Shown: positions 42,725 to 50,488 of the stretch, in pieces
How positions within the stretch are numbered: the stretch's first letter is position 1
Layout of the letters: each line of letters begins with the position of its first letter
Assembly: GCF_000685235.1 (NCBI RefSeq)
Contig: NZ_ARYH01000001.1
Location: 124,001-188,000, forward strand
Source of the DNA: Hyphomonas adhaerens MHS-3
GTDB taxonomy: Bacteria; Pseudomonadota; Alphaproteobacteria; Caulobacterales; Hyphomonadaceae
Reading direction: 5' to 3'
DNA: 64,000 nt
Program-made: the position numbers and the translations under genes
The notes under the pieces: model-generated
What the model saw: the letters and a program-made list of their open reading frames with translations, nothing else
Told to the model about the DNA's origin: nothing
Database searches by the model: none

Positions 42725-43861
42725 ATGCCTGACGGGAACGTGGGCGGCATGGTGGACGACAAGTTCGCAGCCGTAAGAGAACAGTTCGAAAAAAACCTCA
42801 GCGACGGAACGGATATCGGCGCATCCTTCTGCGTCACCAGGGATGGCGAGACAGTTGTCGACCTCTGGGGCGGCTGGGCCGACGAAGAGCGCACACGCCC
42901 GTGGCAAGAGGATACGATCGTCAACGTCTATTCGACGACCAAGACGATGACGGCGCTGACGGCCCTCTGGCTGGCCGATCAGGGCAAGCTGGATTTCGAT
43001 GCGCCGGTCGCCGAGTACTGGCCGGAATTTGCAGCCAACGGCAAGGAGGCGGTCAAGGTCAGCCACCTGATGAGCCACTCTGCCGGCCTGTCCGGCTGGG
43101 CGGACCCGCTCGACAAGCGCGTTCTGTACGACTGGGAGCAGGCAACAAACCTGCTCGCCGCACAGGCGCCCTTGTGGGAACCCGGCACAGCCTCCGGCTA
43201 TCATGCGCTCACGCAAGGTTATCTGGTCGGCGAAGTGATCCGGCGGATCGACGGCCGCACCGTGGGCAACGTATTCCGGGAAGAGTTTGCCGAGCCGCTG
43301 GGCGCAGACTTCCATATCGGCCTTCCGGCCTCGGAGGATCACCGTGTGGCGCATCTGAAGCCGCCCCCGGGCGCCGGTCTCAGCGGCGCAGCACAATCGG
43401 AAATCCAGCGTGTGGCCTTCGAGAACCCGGGCATTGATGTGTCGGAAACGCGGACACGCGCCTGGCGCGGGGCCGAGATTCCGGCGGCCGGCGGCACAGG
43501 CAATGCCCGCTCCATCGCCACGGTCCAGGCAATCCTGGCGAATGGCGGCGTCATGAACGGCAAGCGTTTCCTGTCGGAAGCCGGGTGCCGCAAGGCGCTC
43601 GAATGCCAGGTGGACGGCACCGATATGGTACTGGGCATACCGGTGCGGTTCGGGCTCGGCTATGGCCTCTCCGGCCCGATGTCACCGGCCCTGAACGATC
43701 AGTCGATGTTCTGGGGCGGCTATGGCGGGTCGATTGTTCTCGTGGACATGGAGAACCGGATGACCATCGCTTACGCCATGAACCGGATGGAGGGCACCAC
43801 CACGGGCGACATGCGCGCAATCACGCTCGCCGCCCAGGTCTGGCAGGCGATGGCGGGCTGA
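42725..43861 (+). CDS. Serine hydrolase, beta-lactamase/EstB-type (family VIII esterase)
   Basis: This 378-residue serine hydrolase has the class C beta-lactamase fold with Ser70-Thr-Thr-Lys73 (VYSTTKTM) and the Tyr159 motif (SGYHALTQ). The sequence lacks a signal peptide, and the similarity is to EstB-type esterases and D-peptidases rather than AmpC. Typical enzymes act on short-chain esters or beta-lactams. It follows the TetR gene on the same strand but is separated by 70 bp. Antibiotic resistance cannot be inferred from the sequence. Confidence 0.87.
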   Translation: MPDGNVGGMVDDKFAAVREQFEKNLSDGTDIGASFCVTRDGETVVDLWGGWADEERTRPWQEDTIVNVYSTTKTMTALTALWLADQGKLDFDAPVAEYWPEFAANGKEAVKVSHLMSHSAGLSGWADPLDKRVLYDWEQATNLLAAQAPLWEPGTASGYHALTQGYLVGEVIRRIDGRTVGNVFREEFAEPLGADFHIGLPASEDHRVAHLKPPPGAGLSGAAQSEIQRVAFENPGIDVSETRTRAWRGAEIPAAGGTGNARSIATVQAILANGGVMNGKRFLSEAGCRKALECQVDGTDMVLGIPVRFGLGYGLSGPMSPALNDQSMFWGGYGGSIVLVDMENRMTIAYAMNRMEGTTTGDMRAITLAAQVWQAMAG

Positions 43862-43867
43862 GCCGCC

Positions 43868-44989
43868 CTACTCCCCGGCACCGTCGAGCATGGATTTGAA
43901 TCCGCTCGGCGCGTGCGGGCCCATGAACAGCTGCTCGAACGCGCCAATCCCGTCCGACGACTGGCCGCCCGGGCCTTCGTGATGTGCCCGGACGATTGCC
44001 TGGATATGCAAATTCTCCGGGATGTTCCACGGCGCGTTCGGGTCCATGTCTTCCCGCTCGACGACCAGCTGGTCGCCATGGCTCATGCCGTGCTTGAACT
44101 TTTCATGGCCGTATCCGATGCCCCGCATCAGGAAGGTGCCGATGGGCTCGAAATCCACCGTATGCGGATTGCCCTCTGAATCCTTCATGTTCAGGCGCGC
44201 TTTCGCCATGCGGCGCGTGCCCGGCGCGTAGGTCATATCCATCTGCGCATCGTCGAGATGCAGGTGTTCGCCATGCTTCGCGCCATCCGCAGCGAGCACG
44301 GCGCGCTTGTTCCACGCCTCCCCGGCGCCATCGTCATTGACGTGGAAATAGAGCGCCTGGTTCGCAAAATTCGTCGGCGTCCAGATCCAGTAGAATTGCG
44401 GCTCCAGCGGCGGGATCAGCGGCTGGGCATCCTGCGCCCCGATGGGCCGCACGCCCCATGACCGGTCGCGCGTGCCGCTCCAGCTGGCGGGGTCGACCTC
44501 GATCTCCTTGCCGTCGATGCGCAGCTTGCCGGACCAGTGGCCGTTCTGCGTCATGCGCGTCAGGTCCATCAGCATCCGCGGGCCCTGGCGGCGCGTGAAG
44601 CGCGGCTCCTCGACCGGGAAGGCCCGGCCGGTAAATTCCACGTCGAGCGCGATGCCTTCGGTCTCTTCAAGCTTCAGGCGGATCCGCTTCAGCGGCTCCA
44701 GCACTTCCACCGACATGCCGCCGATATAGGTGTCCATCCGCTCCATGTTCAGCGGGCGGGAGAAGAAGACCGAGCTCTGCTTGCCGTCATGCAGGACCGA
44801 CACGGAGCCGTCGATAATGTTCAGGTGCGGGTAGACGCCCATCGCGGCGGCAAAGAACACGGATCCGTCAGACGAATAGCCATTGTAGAAGTACCGGTCG
44901 TAGAAATTCCGGTCAGATCCTGAAAAGGCAACCGGTTCCGGTGTCTGGTGGATTGGATATTCGTCTCCGGCGGTGAGCATAGTTCGCAC
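43868..44989 (-). CDS. Uncharacterised AttH/CrtC-like protein
   Basis: This 373-residue soluble protein has no signal peptide or TM segment. It is rich in Trp, Tyr and Asp and contains DRNFYDRYFYNGYSSDGSVFF, RDRSWGVRPIG, QFYWIWTPTNF and GYGHEKFKHGM. The layout, two beta-rich lipocalin-like halves, recalls hydroxyneurosporene-synthase/AttH-type proteins of lipid or steroid metabolism, but the likeness is only pattern-level. Neighbours: convergent with the serine hydrolase and divergent from a PaaI-type thioesterase. Function unknown. Confidence 0.65.
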   Translation of the reverse strand: MRTMLTAGDEYPIHQTPEPVAFSGSDRNFYDRYFYNGYSSDGSVFFAAAMGVYPHLNIIDGSVSVLHDGKQSSVFFSRPLNMERMDTYIGGMSVEVLEPLKRIRLKLEETEGIALDVEFTGRAFPVEEPRFTRRQGPRMLMDLTRMTQNGHWSGKLRIDGKEIEVDPASWSGTRDRSWGVRPIGAQDAQPLIPPLEPQFYWIWTPTNFANQALYFHVNDDGAGEAWNKRAVLAADGAKHGEHLHLDDAQMDMTYAPGTRRMAKARLNMKDSEGNPHTVDFEPIGTFLMRGIGYGHEKFKHGMSHGDQLVVEREDMDPNAPWNIPENLHIQAIVRAHHEGPGGQSSDGIGAFEQLFMGPHAPSGFKSMLDGAGE

Positions 44990-45084
44990 TTCCTTCCTCT
45001 GGGTGACCTCTTGGCGGGCCGTTCATGCAAGCTAGGGTGTACGAGGGAAGCCCCGGCGACAAGGGGTGACGCGAGGGAGGCAAC

Positions 45085-45513
45085 ATGTCCTGTAAAATGA
45101 ATCCGGAGGAAGCCAACACATTCCTGCGCCAGGCCTTTGAAGGCCAGTCGGTGCGCACGGAAATCGTGGAAATGGTGGAAGGCCGCGCCGTGGTGCGACT
45201 AAGGGCCGACAAGACGAATCTGCGTCCTGGCGGTTATATCTCCGGGCCGACACAGATGTCGCTGGTCGACACGGCCTCCTATTTTGCCGTGATGACCGTT
45301 ACCGGACTGGAGCCAATGGCCGTAACCAGCAGTCTCAATATGAGTTTCCTGCGTCCCTGCATCGGGGACGTCGTGCTGGCGGACGCCCGCATCATGAAGA
45401 TCGGGCAGACCCTGGCGGTGATGGATGTGGACGTGCGCGTCGAGGGCGCGACCAAACCGTCCAGCCATGCCGTCGTCACCTACGCCCTGCCCCGGAAGGA
45501 AACGGCCGCTTGA
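45085..45513 (+). CDS. PaaI-type hotdog thioesterase
   Basis: This 142-residue single hotdog domain has the thioesterase helix GGYISGPTQMSLVDTASYFAVM and the strand SSLNMSFLRPCIGDVVLADARI typical of the PaaI/YigI group. It probably cleaves acyl-CoA. Its stop overlaps the TTG start of the DUF423 gene by 3 nt, so the two are translationally coupled. The ribosome-binding site is GAGGG, 8 nt before the ATG. Confidence 0.87.
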   Translation: MSCKMNPEEANTFLRQAFEGQSVRTEIVEMVEGRAVVRLRADKTNLRPGGYISGPTQMSLVDTASYFAVMTVTGLEPMAVTSSLNMSFLRPCIGDVVLADARIMKIGQTLAVMDVDVRVEGATKPSSHAVVTYALPRKETAA

Positions 45514-45872
45514 ACCGGCTGGCGGCCTTCGCTGCGCTGATCGGCTTTCTCGGCGTCGCTTTCGGCGCCTTTGGCGCGCATGCGCTGGATGGCCGCCTGA
45601 CAGCCGAAGGCGCCGACTGGTGGCACACGGCAACACTCTATGCCCTGCCGCATGCGGCGGCCGTGATGGCGATCGCCCTGTCCGGCCGTACGGGCCTTTT
45701 GCGCAGCGGCGGCTGGTTCATGGCGGTCGGCGCATGCATCTTTGCCGGCACACTTTACAGCATGGCCCTTGGCGCGCCCCGCTGGTTCGGCGCGATCACG
45801 CCGATTGGCGGCGTGTCCTTGCTGGTTGGTTGGGCATTGGCTGCGATCAGCAGCCTGAGACCGTCAAACTAG
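45510..45872 (+). CDS. DUF423-family membrane protein
   Basis: This 120-residue protein has four hydrophobic segments and the DUF423 signature AFGAFGAHALDGRL, then WWHTATLYALPHAAAVM and ALGAPRWFGAITPIGG. The start is a TTG overlapping the thioesterase stop (TTGA). The function of DUF423 is unknown. It ends 25 bp before the convergent lipoprotein gene. Confidence 0.9.
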   Translation: MNRLAAFAALIGFLGVAFGAFGAHALDGRLTAEGADWWHTATLYALPHAAAVMAIALSGRTGLLRSGGWFMAVGACIFAGTLYSMALGAPRWFGAITPIGGVSLLVGWALAAISSLRPSN

Positions 45873-45897
45873 GGCGCCGCGGTCCGGCCGCTGCAGT

Positions 45898-46518
45898 TCA
45901 GGACGTTGCGGAATTCACGGACGCGTATTTTTCGGCGAGGCGGTCAGCCGTTTCGCGCGCATCGTCGATGACATCTTCGAAGGCGCCGAGTTCCTTGTCG
46001 ACCGGCGCTGTATCCATGTCCATGTCAGGGCGGGCAGCCACTTCGCCAAGCGCGCTCTGGAAGCTGCGATAGGCCATCTGTGCACGGACAAGGGCCCGTT
46101 CATAGCTCATCACGTCTGCGCGGGTTGCCGTCTGTGCGCCGGTTTCCTCAAGCAGCGAGTCGGCCTCCCGGCTGACTTTGCCCAGTCCGGTCCGTGCTGC
46201 CTGGCTGTCGGAAACGATCCGGGCGAGCACAAGCGCCGGGGCTTCAGACCCTGCCCCAATCCGCGCGGCATATGTATTCGCCTGCGCCTGGTCATTGGTA
46301 ATGCCGTTGATCAGCGTATTGGCGAGCCCTGCAAGGCCGCTATTGGATTTCACCCAGCCGGCATCGACGGCCGCGTCGCAATATTCCGTTGACGCTGTAC
46401 GAAGGGAAGATTGATTTTGGGACAGCCCCGCCTGCACCAGAGCTTGACCTGGTACCATGGAAACGGTTGCGCATCCTGCAAGAAGGCATAGGGATACACC
46501 CAGAATTACGCTACGCAT
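45898..46518 (-). CDS. Predicted lipoprotein, unknown function
   Basis: This 206-residue protein has a lipoprotein signal (ILGVSLCLLAGCATVS, lipobox LLAGC). The mature part is helical and rich in Ala, Ser and Gln. An 11-residue longer start at 46551 exists, but MRSVILGVS puts the signal at the N terminus. I do not recognise a domain. It is divergent from the prolyl iminopeptidase gene, with a tandem TACGTAA repeat in between. Confidence 0.7.
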   Translation of the reverse strand: MRSVILGVSLCLLAGCATVSMVPGQALVQAGLSQNQSSLRTASTEYCDAAVDAGWVKSNSGLAGLANTLINGITNDQAQANTYAARIGAGSEAPALVLARIVSDSQAARTGLGKVSREADSLLEETGAQTATRADVMSYERALVRAQMAYRSFQSALGEVAARPDMDMDTAPVDKELGAFEDVIDDARETADRLAEKYASVNSATS

Positions 46519-46551
46519 CAAACAGCCACCTGCATTCTGTTTGGGCCCCAA

Positions 46552-46572
46552 TACGTAATATTCTGTACGTAA
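46552..46572. repeat. Two TACGTAA repeats in a divergent promoter region
   Basis: TACGTAA occurs at 46552-46558 and 46566-46572, separated by 7 bp, giving a 14-bp period. The region lies between the divergent lipoprotein and iminopeptidase genes. It may be a direct-repeat binding site for a response regulator. Confidence 0.4.
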
Positions 46573-46629
46573 CGACGGGAACCATGTCCACCTCAGACGG
46601 CAGTTTGAACGAAATTAGGTGAAGAGTGA

Positions 46630-47619
46630 ATGAATAGACGCCCGCCACGCCGCATTTTATATCCCCGTTACGAGGCCCGGCGCTCCGGCCGGCTGCGGGT
46701 TTCAGATATTCATGAGATCTACTGGGAAGAATCAGGCAACCCGAATGGCGTGCCCGTGATCGCCCTTCATGGCGGCCCCGGAGGCGGCTCAAGCCCCGAA
46801 ATGCGGCGGTTTTTCGACCCTGAGCGGTATCGCGTCTTCCTGTTCGACCAGCGCGGTTGTGGACGGTCCACACCACATTCCGAACTGCGTGAAAACACGA
46901 CCTGGGACCTGGTGGACGATATGGAGGCACTGCGTGACCATGTTGGCGTCAATCAGTGGCTTGTGTTCGGCGGATCGTGGGGATCGACCCTTTCACTCGC
47001 CTATGGCGTGACTCATCCGGACCGGACTCTCGGATTAGTATTGCGCGGCATCTTCCTTGTGTCGAAACCGGAAGTGCAATGGTTTTACCAGAGCGGCGCC
47101 AGCCGCCTGTTCCCCGATTCCTACGATCGATACATTGCCCCGATCCCGGAGGATGAGCGCGACGATCTGTTGATGGCCTTCCATCGCCGCCTGACGGGCG
47201 ATGACCGGCAAAGCCGGATCGAGGCCGCCCGGGCCTGGTCGCGCTGGGAGGGGGAAACCCTGTCCATCAAGGGGCCGCTGACCACGCCGCCGCGCTTCAA
47301 TGAAGATGATTTCGTCGATGCCTTCGCCCGGATCGAGTGCCACTATTTCGTCAATCGCGGTTTCTTCGCCAGCGACAACTGGCTGCTGGAACAGTGCGCG
47401 AAAAAGCTGAAGGACATTCCGGGCGTGATTGTTCACGGCCGCTATGATGTCGTGACACCGCTGTCGACGGCCTGGGCCTTGTCGAAAGCCTGGCCGAAAG
47501 CTGAGCTTCACATCGTGCCGGATGCCGGCCACTCCTCGATGGAGCCCGGCATTGTCGACAAGCTGATTCAGGCAACGGATCATTTTGCCGGCGTCTACGG
47601 CTCGAAAGTCCGCGCCTGA
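46630..47619 (+). CDS. pip: Prolyl aminopeptidase (proline iminopeptidase)
   Basis: This 329-residue alpha/beta-hydrolase removes N-terminal proline. It has the oxyanion motif HGGPGGG, LFDQRGCGRS, the nucleophile elbow Gly-Gly-Ser116-Trp-Gly, and the Asp/His positions in HGRYDVVTP and PDAGHSS. The N terminus (LRVSDIHEIYWEESGNPNGVP) is typical of the S33 family. A likely bidirectional terminator follows. Confidence 0.93.
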   Translation: MNRRPPRRILYPRYEARRSGRLRVSDIHEIYWEESGNPNGVPVIALHGGPGGGSSPEMRRFFDPERYRVFLFDQRGCGRSTPHSELRENTTWDLVDDMEALRDHVGVNQWLVFGGSWGSTLSLAYGVTHPDRTLGLVLRGIFLVSKPEVQWFYQSGASRLFPDSYDRYIAPIPEDERDDLLMAFHRRLTGDDRQSRIEAARAWSRWEGETLSIKGPLTTPPRFNEDDFVDAFARIECHYFVNRGFFASDNWLLEQCAKKLKDIPGVIVHGRYDVVTPLSTAWALSKAWPKAELHIVPDAGHSSMEPGIVDKLIQATDHFAGVYGSKVRA

Positions 47620-47659
47620 TCGCTGCCAGATCCGAGATTTATCTCCGGGACCCATATGA

Positions 47660-47690
47660 AAACGCCCTCCACCGCGTGGAGGGCGTTTCT
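47660..47690. terminator. Bidirectional hairpin terminator between pip and the SNF transporter
   Basis: A perfect 13-bp stem (47660-47672 with 47676-47688) closes on a 3-nt CGC loop, between the convergent ends of pip and the transporter. The T-tract is short on the plus strand and TTTTCAT on the minus strand. Confidence 0.8.
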
Positions 47691-47757
47691 ATATAAGGTG
47701 TATTGAGGGTCTATAGACGGTGTTCGTGAGGGTGCGGGCGTGCCCGCTGAAGACCGT

Positions 47758-49182
47758 TCACTCCACAGGCGGCAGCTCGTAATTCGGGCCCAGCAGGGTT
47801 TCCAGGAAACCCGGCAACTGGACGTGGTACTGGTCCTGGATCTTGTCGAAGAAGCCAAAGAACAGGACGAACCCGACAAAGGCCGGCACGAACCAGCGCA
47901 TCAGGAACCGCCAGACATTCATGATGTTCCCCTCGCCCAGCTCGGAGGTCAGCATGTCACGTGACAGGACCCAGCCGGCAAAGATCGCGACCAGCAAACC
48001 GCCCAGCGGAAGCAGGACATTGCCGGTGATGAAATCCATGAAGTCGAGATATTCGGTCGAGAAGATATAGGCCGCGCCGATCATCCACAGCATGAAGCCG
48101 ACGCCCATGGCCGCGCCCATCCGGGTCACACCCTGCCGTTCTTCCAGCCAGGAAACCGAGACTTCAAGCAGCGAGATCGAAGAGGTGAACGCGGCAAACA
48201 GGGCCAGCGCAAAGAACAGGATCGACATCAGGTAGCCAACCGCGCCGAGGTTTCCGAGGGCCACCGGCATCGAGACGAAGAAGAGGCTCGGCCCGCCGGC
48301 CGGATCCAGCCCGGCAGCAAACACGATCGGGAAGATCGCAAAGCCTGCAATCAACGCCACAAATGTGTCCGATCCTGCAATGATCACGGAGGATCGCGGA
48401 ATATTCGTGCCGCGGTCAAGATAGGCGCCATAGGTGATCATCAGGCCCACGCCGACCCCGATGGAGAAGAAGGCCTGGCCCACCGCTTCAAGGAAGGTCT
48501 TGAAGCCGACATCCTCCCATTTGGGCTGGAACAGGAAGGCGAACGTCTCCCCGGCATTGCCGCGCGTCAGGGAAAACCCGACAATGACCAGAAGGATCAG
48601 GAAGAAGGCCGGCATCAGGATGCTGGCGGCTTTCTCGATTCCGCCCTTCACGCCCCGGCCGACAACCGCAATGTTTGCAATGATAAAGAGGGCAAGCAGC
48701 GCCAGCATGTACCATTTGGAGGCGAGCGCATGCTCTCCCTGCCCGATGACATTGGCGAAATTGGTGCCCGAACTGGACGCGTCCATGCCGGCGAACCCGT
48801 TCTTCAAGGCCTGGATCACGAAGGCCAGCAGCCACGCCGAGATCACCATGTAGAATGACAGGATGAAGGAGGCCGTAATCGTGCCGACCCAGCCGACAAA
48901 GCCCCAGCGCTGGCTCTTGCTTTCCGCCCGCGCGAGGGACTCAACGCCCTCCACGGCCGACATGCCGGATTTCCGGCCCATGCCGTACTCGGCCATCAGC
49001 ACCGGCAGGCCAATCAGAATGACGCAGGCGATGTAGATCAGGATGAACGCGCCACCGCCGTTTTCACCAGCCGTGTATGGAAACCGCCAGAAATTGCCGA
49101 GGCCGACCGAAGAGCCAACGGCAGCCATGATGAACCCGAAGCGTGAGCCCCATGTGTCTGCCTTGCGGGCGATTGTTGCCAT
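47758..49182 (-). CDS. Sodium-dependent (SNF/NSS) transporter
   Basis: This 474-residue transporter has about 12 hydrophobic segments and the NSS signature WGSRFGFIMAAVGSSVGLGNFWRFPY at residues 12-37. ENGGGAFILIYI, GVGVGLMITYGAYLDRGTNI and AFTSSISLLEVSVSW are present, all typical. It imports amino acids or related compounds with sodium. Its promoter region contains a perfect 14-bp palindrome, GTTTCGCGCGAAAC. It has no close operon partner. Confidence 0.93.
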   Translation of the reverse strand: MATIARKADTWGSRFGFIMAAVGSSVGLGNFWRFPYTAGENGGGAFILIYIACVILIGLPVLMAEYGMGRKSGMSAVEGVESLARAESKSQRWGFVGWVGTITASFILSFYMVISAWLLAFVIQALKNGFAGMDASSSGTNFANVIGQGEHALASKWYMLALLALFIIANIAVVGRGVKGGIEKAASILMPAFFLILLVIVGFSLTRGNAGETFAFLFQPKWEDVGFKTFLEAVGQAFFSIGVGVGLMITYGAYLDRGTNIPRSSVIIAGSDTFVALIAGFAIFPIVFAAGLDPAGGPSLFFVSMPVALGNLGAVGYLMSILFFALALFAAFTSSISLLEVSVSWLEERQGVTRMGAAMGVGFMLWMIGAAYIFSTEYLDFMDFITGNVLLPLGGLLVAIFAGWVLSRDMLTSELGEGNIMNVWRFLMRWFVPAFVGFVLFFGFFDKIQDQYHVQLPGFLETLLGPNYELPPVE

Positions 49183-49206
49183 ATTTCCCTCTCCCCAGGG
49201 TATAAT

Positions 49207-49220
49207 GTTTCGCGCGAAAC
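49207..49220. promoter_or_regulatory. Perfect palindrome upstream of the SNF transporter
   Basis: GTTTCGCGCGAAAC is a perfect 14-bp palindrome, 25-38 bp upstream of the transporter start. TATAAT lies next to it on the plus strand and TATAGT on the minus strand. It may be an operator for a regulator not encoded nearby. Confidence 0.5.
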
Positions 49221-49264
49221 TATAGGCGGAGAAACAAAAATCAACGCCATATGCTGCGTCAGGG

Positions 49265-50488
49265 TCAGAACAACCCCGTTGTATTCAGTTTGTCGTCGCG
49301 ATGCAGATAGGCCGAAAGGATCAAGCCGAAACAGGACATCGCCGTCAGCATGGCTGTGCCACCGTATGAGATCAGAGGCAATGGCATGCCCACCACCGGC
49401 AGAAGGCCGAGCACCATGGCCACATTGAACACGACATAAAACGCGACCGTCGCCGTCGCACCCGCAACGGCATAACGGCCAAAATTGCTGGCGGACTGGA
49501 ACGCTGTGTAGAGCGACCAGCCGAGAAGGATCGCGAAGCCGACCAGAATGGCCGTCGCGCCGAGAAAGCCGAATTCCTCCGCGATCACCGTCAGGATGAA
49601 GTCGGTATGCTGTTCGGGCACATAGTCCTGCTGGGACTGGATGCCCTGCAGCCAGCCCTTCCCGTTCAGCCCGCCTGCGCCGATGGCGATCTTGGCCTGT
49701 TCGATCTGGTAGCTTTCGCCCAATGAGGTGGACGCCCCGCTGGATCCGAACAACTGGGCGAGAAATGTGTCCACCCGCCCCCGCTGATAGGGTTCCAGCA
49801 CGAACTGGTACACCGGCCAGACGGCGGCCGCCGCGGCGGTCATCCCGGCCAGAATGATGCGGCCGGACAGGCCCGCCAGGAAGACGACCACGCCGCCGGA
49901 TGCGATGATCGCAAGTGCGGTCCCAAGGTCCGGCTGAAGAAAGACGAGCGCGGCCGGGATCAGGATAATCACTGCCGCACCGATATGAATCAGGAACCGG
50001 GACCCATTCGCGCCCAGCATGCCGTGGTAATACCGGGCCAGCGCCAGCGTCACGGCAAGCTTGGCAAACTCCGAAGGCTGAACCGCCACGGGGCCGATCC
50101 TCAGCCAGCGCTGGGCCCCGCCACCGGTTGTTCCGAAGAACTCCACCGCCAACAGGAGAAGGATCGTGCCCGCATAGGCCAGCCAGGACAGGTTCATCCA
50201 CCAGGAGAGCGGCAACAGGGCCAGCGCGATCATGATGCCGAAGCAAACGACGAAACGGATCAGCTGGAGCTTCCAGAGATGCTGCTCGGCCGGATTCGTA
50301 TAGGTCGATGAATAGAGCATCGCGATGCCGATCAGCGCCATGGCGACGATCAGCAGGATGAACCCCCAGGGCAGCCGCGCCATCTTGCCAAGCAGGCCGG
50401 AAGAGGTGCCGTCAAAATTGAGCGACCGGGCGGTACGCGTGCGCGCTTCCCCCCGGCTGTAGCCGCTGAAGCTGCCGTCGCGACTCAT
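49265..50488 (-). CDS. rodA: Rod-shape protein RodA (SEDS peptidoglycan polymerase)
   Basis: This 407-residue SEDS protein has about ten hydrophobic segments and the family motif FLQPDLGTALAII near residue 155, with the catalytic Asp region preserved. The polymerising pair is RodA with the PBP2 encoded just upstream, overlapping by 4 nt. LPWGFILLIVAMALIGIAMLYSS marks the N-terminal helix, and VGMPLPLISYGGTAML the C-terminal motif. It is the last gene of mreB-mreC-mreD-mrdA-rodA. Confidence 0.96.
   Translation of the reverse strand: MSRDGSFSGYSRGEARTRTARSLNFDGTSSGLLGKMARLPWGFILLIVAMALIGIAMLYSSTYTNPAEQHLWKLQLIRFVVCFGIMIALALLPLSWWMNLSWLAYAGTILLLLAVEFFGTTGGGAQRWLRIGPVAVQPSEFAKLAVTLALARYYHGMLGANGSRFLIHIGAAVIILIPAALVFLQPDLGTALAIIASGGVVVFLAGLSGRIILAGMTAAAAAVWPVYQFVLEPYQRGRVDTFLAQLFGSSGASTSLGESYQIEQAKIAIGAGGLNGKGWLQGIQSQQDYVPEQHTDFILTVIAEEFGFLGATAILVGFAILLGWSLYTAFQSASNFGRYAVAGATATVAFYVVFNVAMVLGLLPVVGMPLPLISYGGTAMLTAMSCFGLILSAYLHRDDKLNTTGLF

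Noticed and set aside
42725-43861. Antibiotic-resistance beta-lactamase
   Set aside because: The STTK and YHA motifs fit EstB-type esterases. There is no signal peptide, so periplasmic beta-lactamase activity is not supported.
49038-50246. 402-residue open frame overlapping rodA and the SNF-transporter start
   Set aside because: It lies in another frame of rodA, is rich in Arg/Gly and shows no motif.
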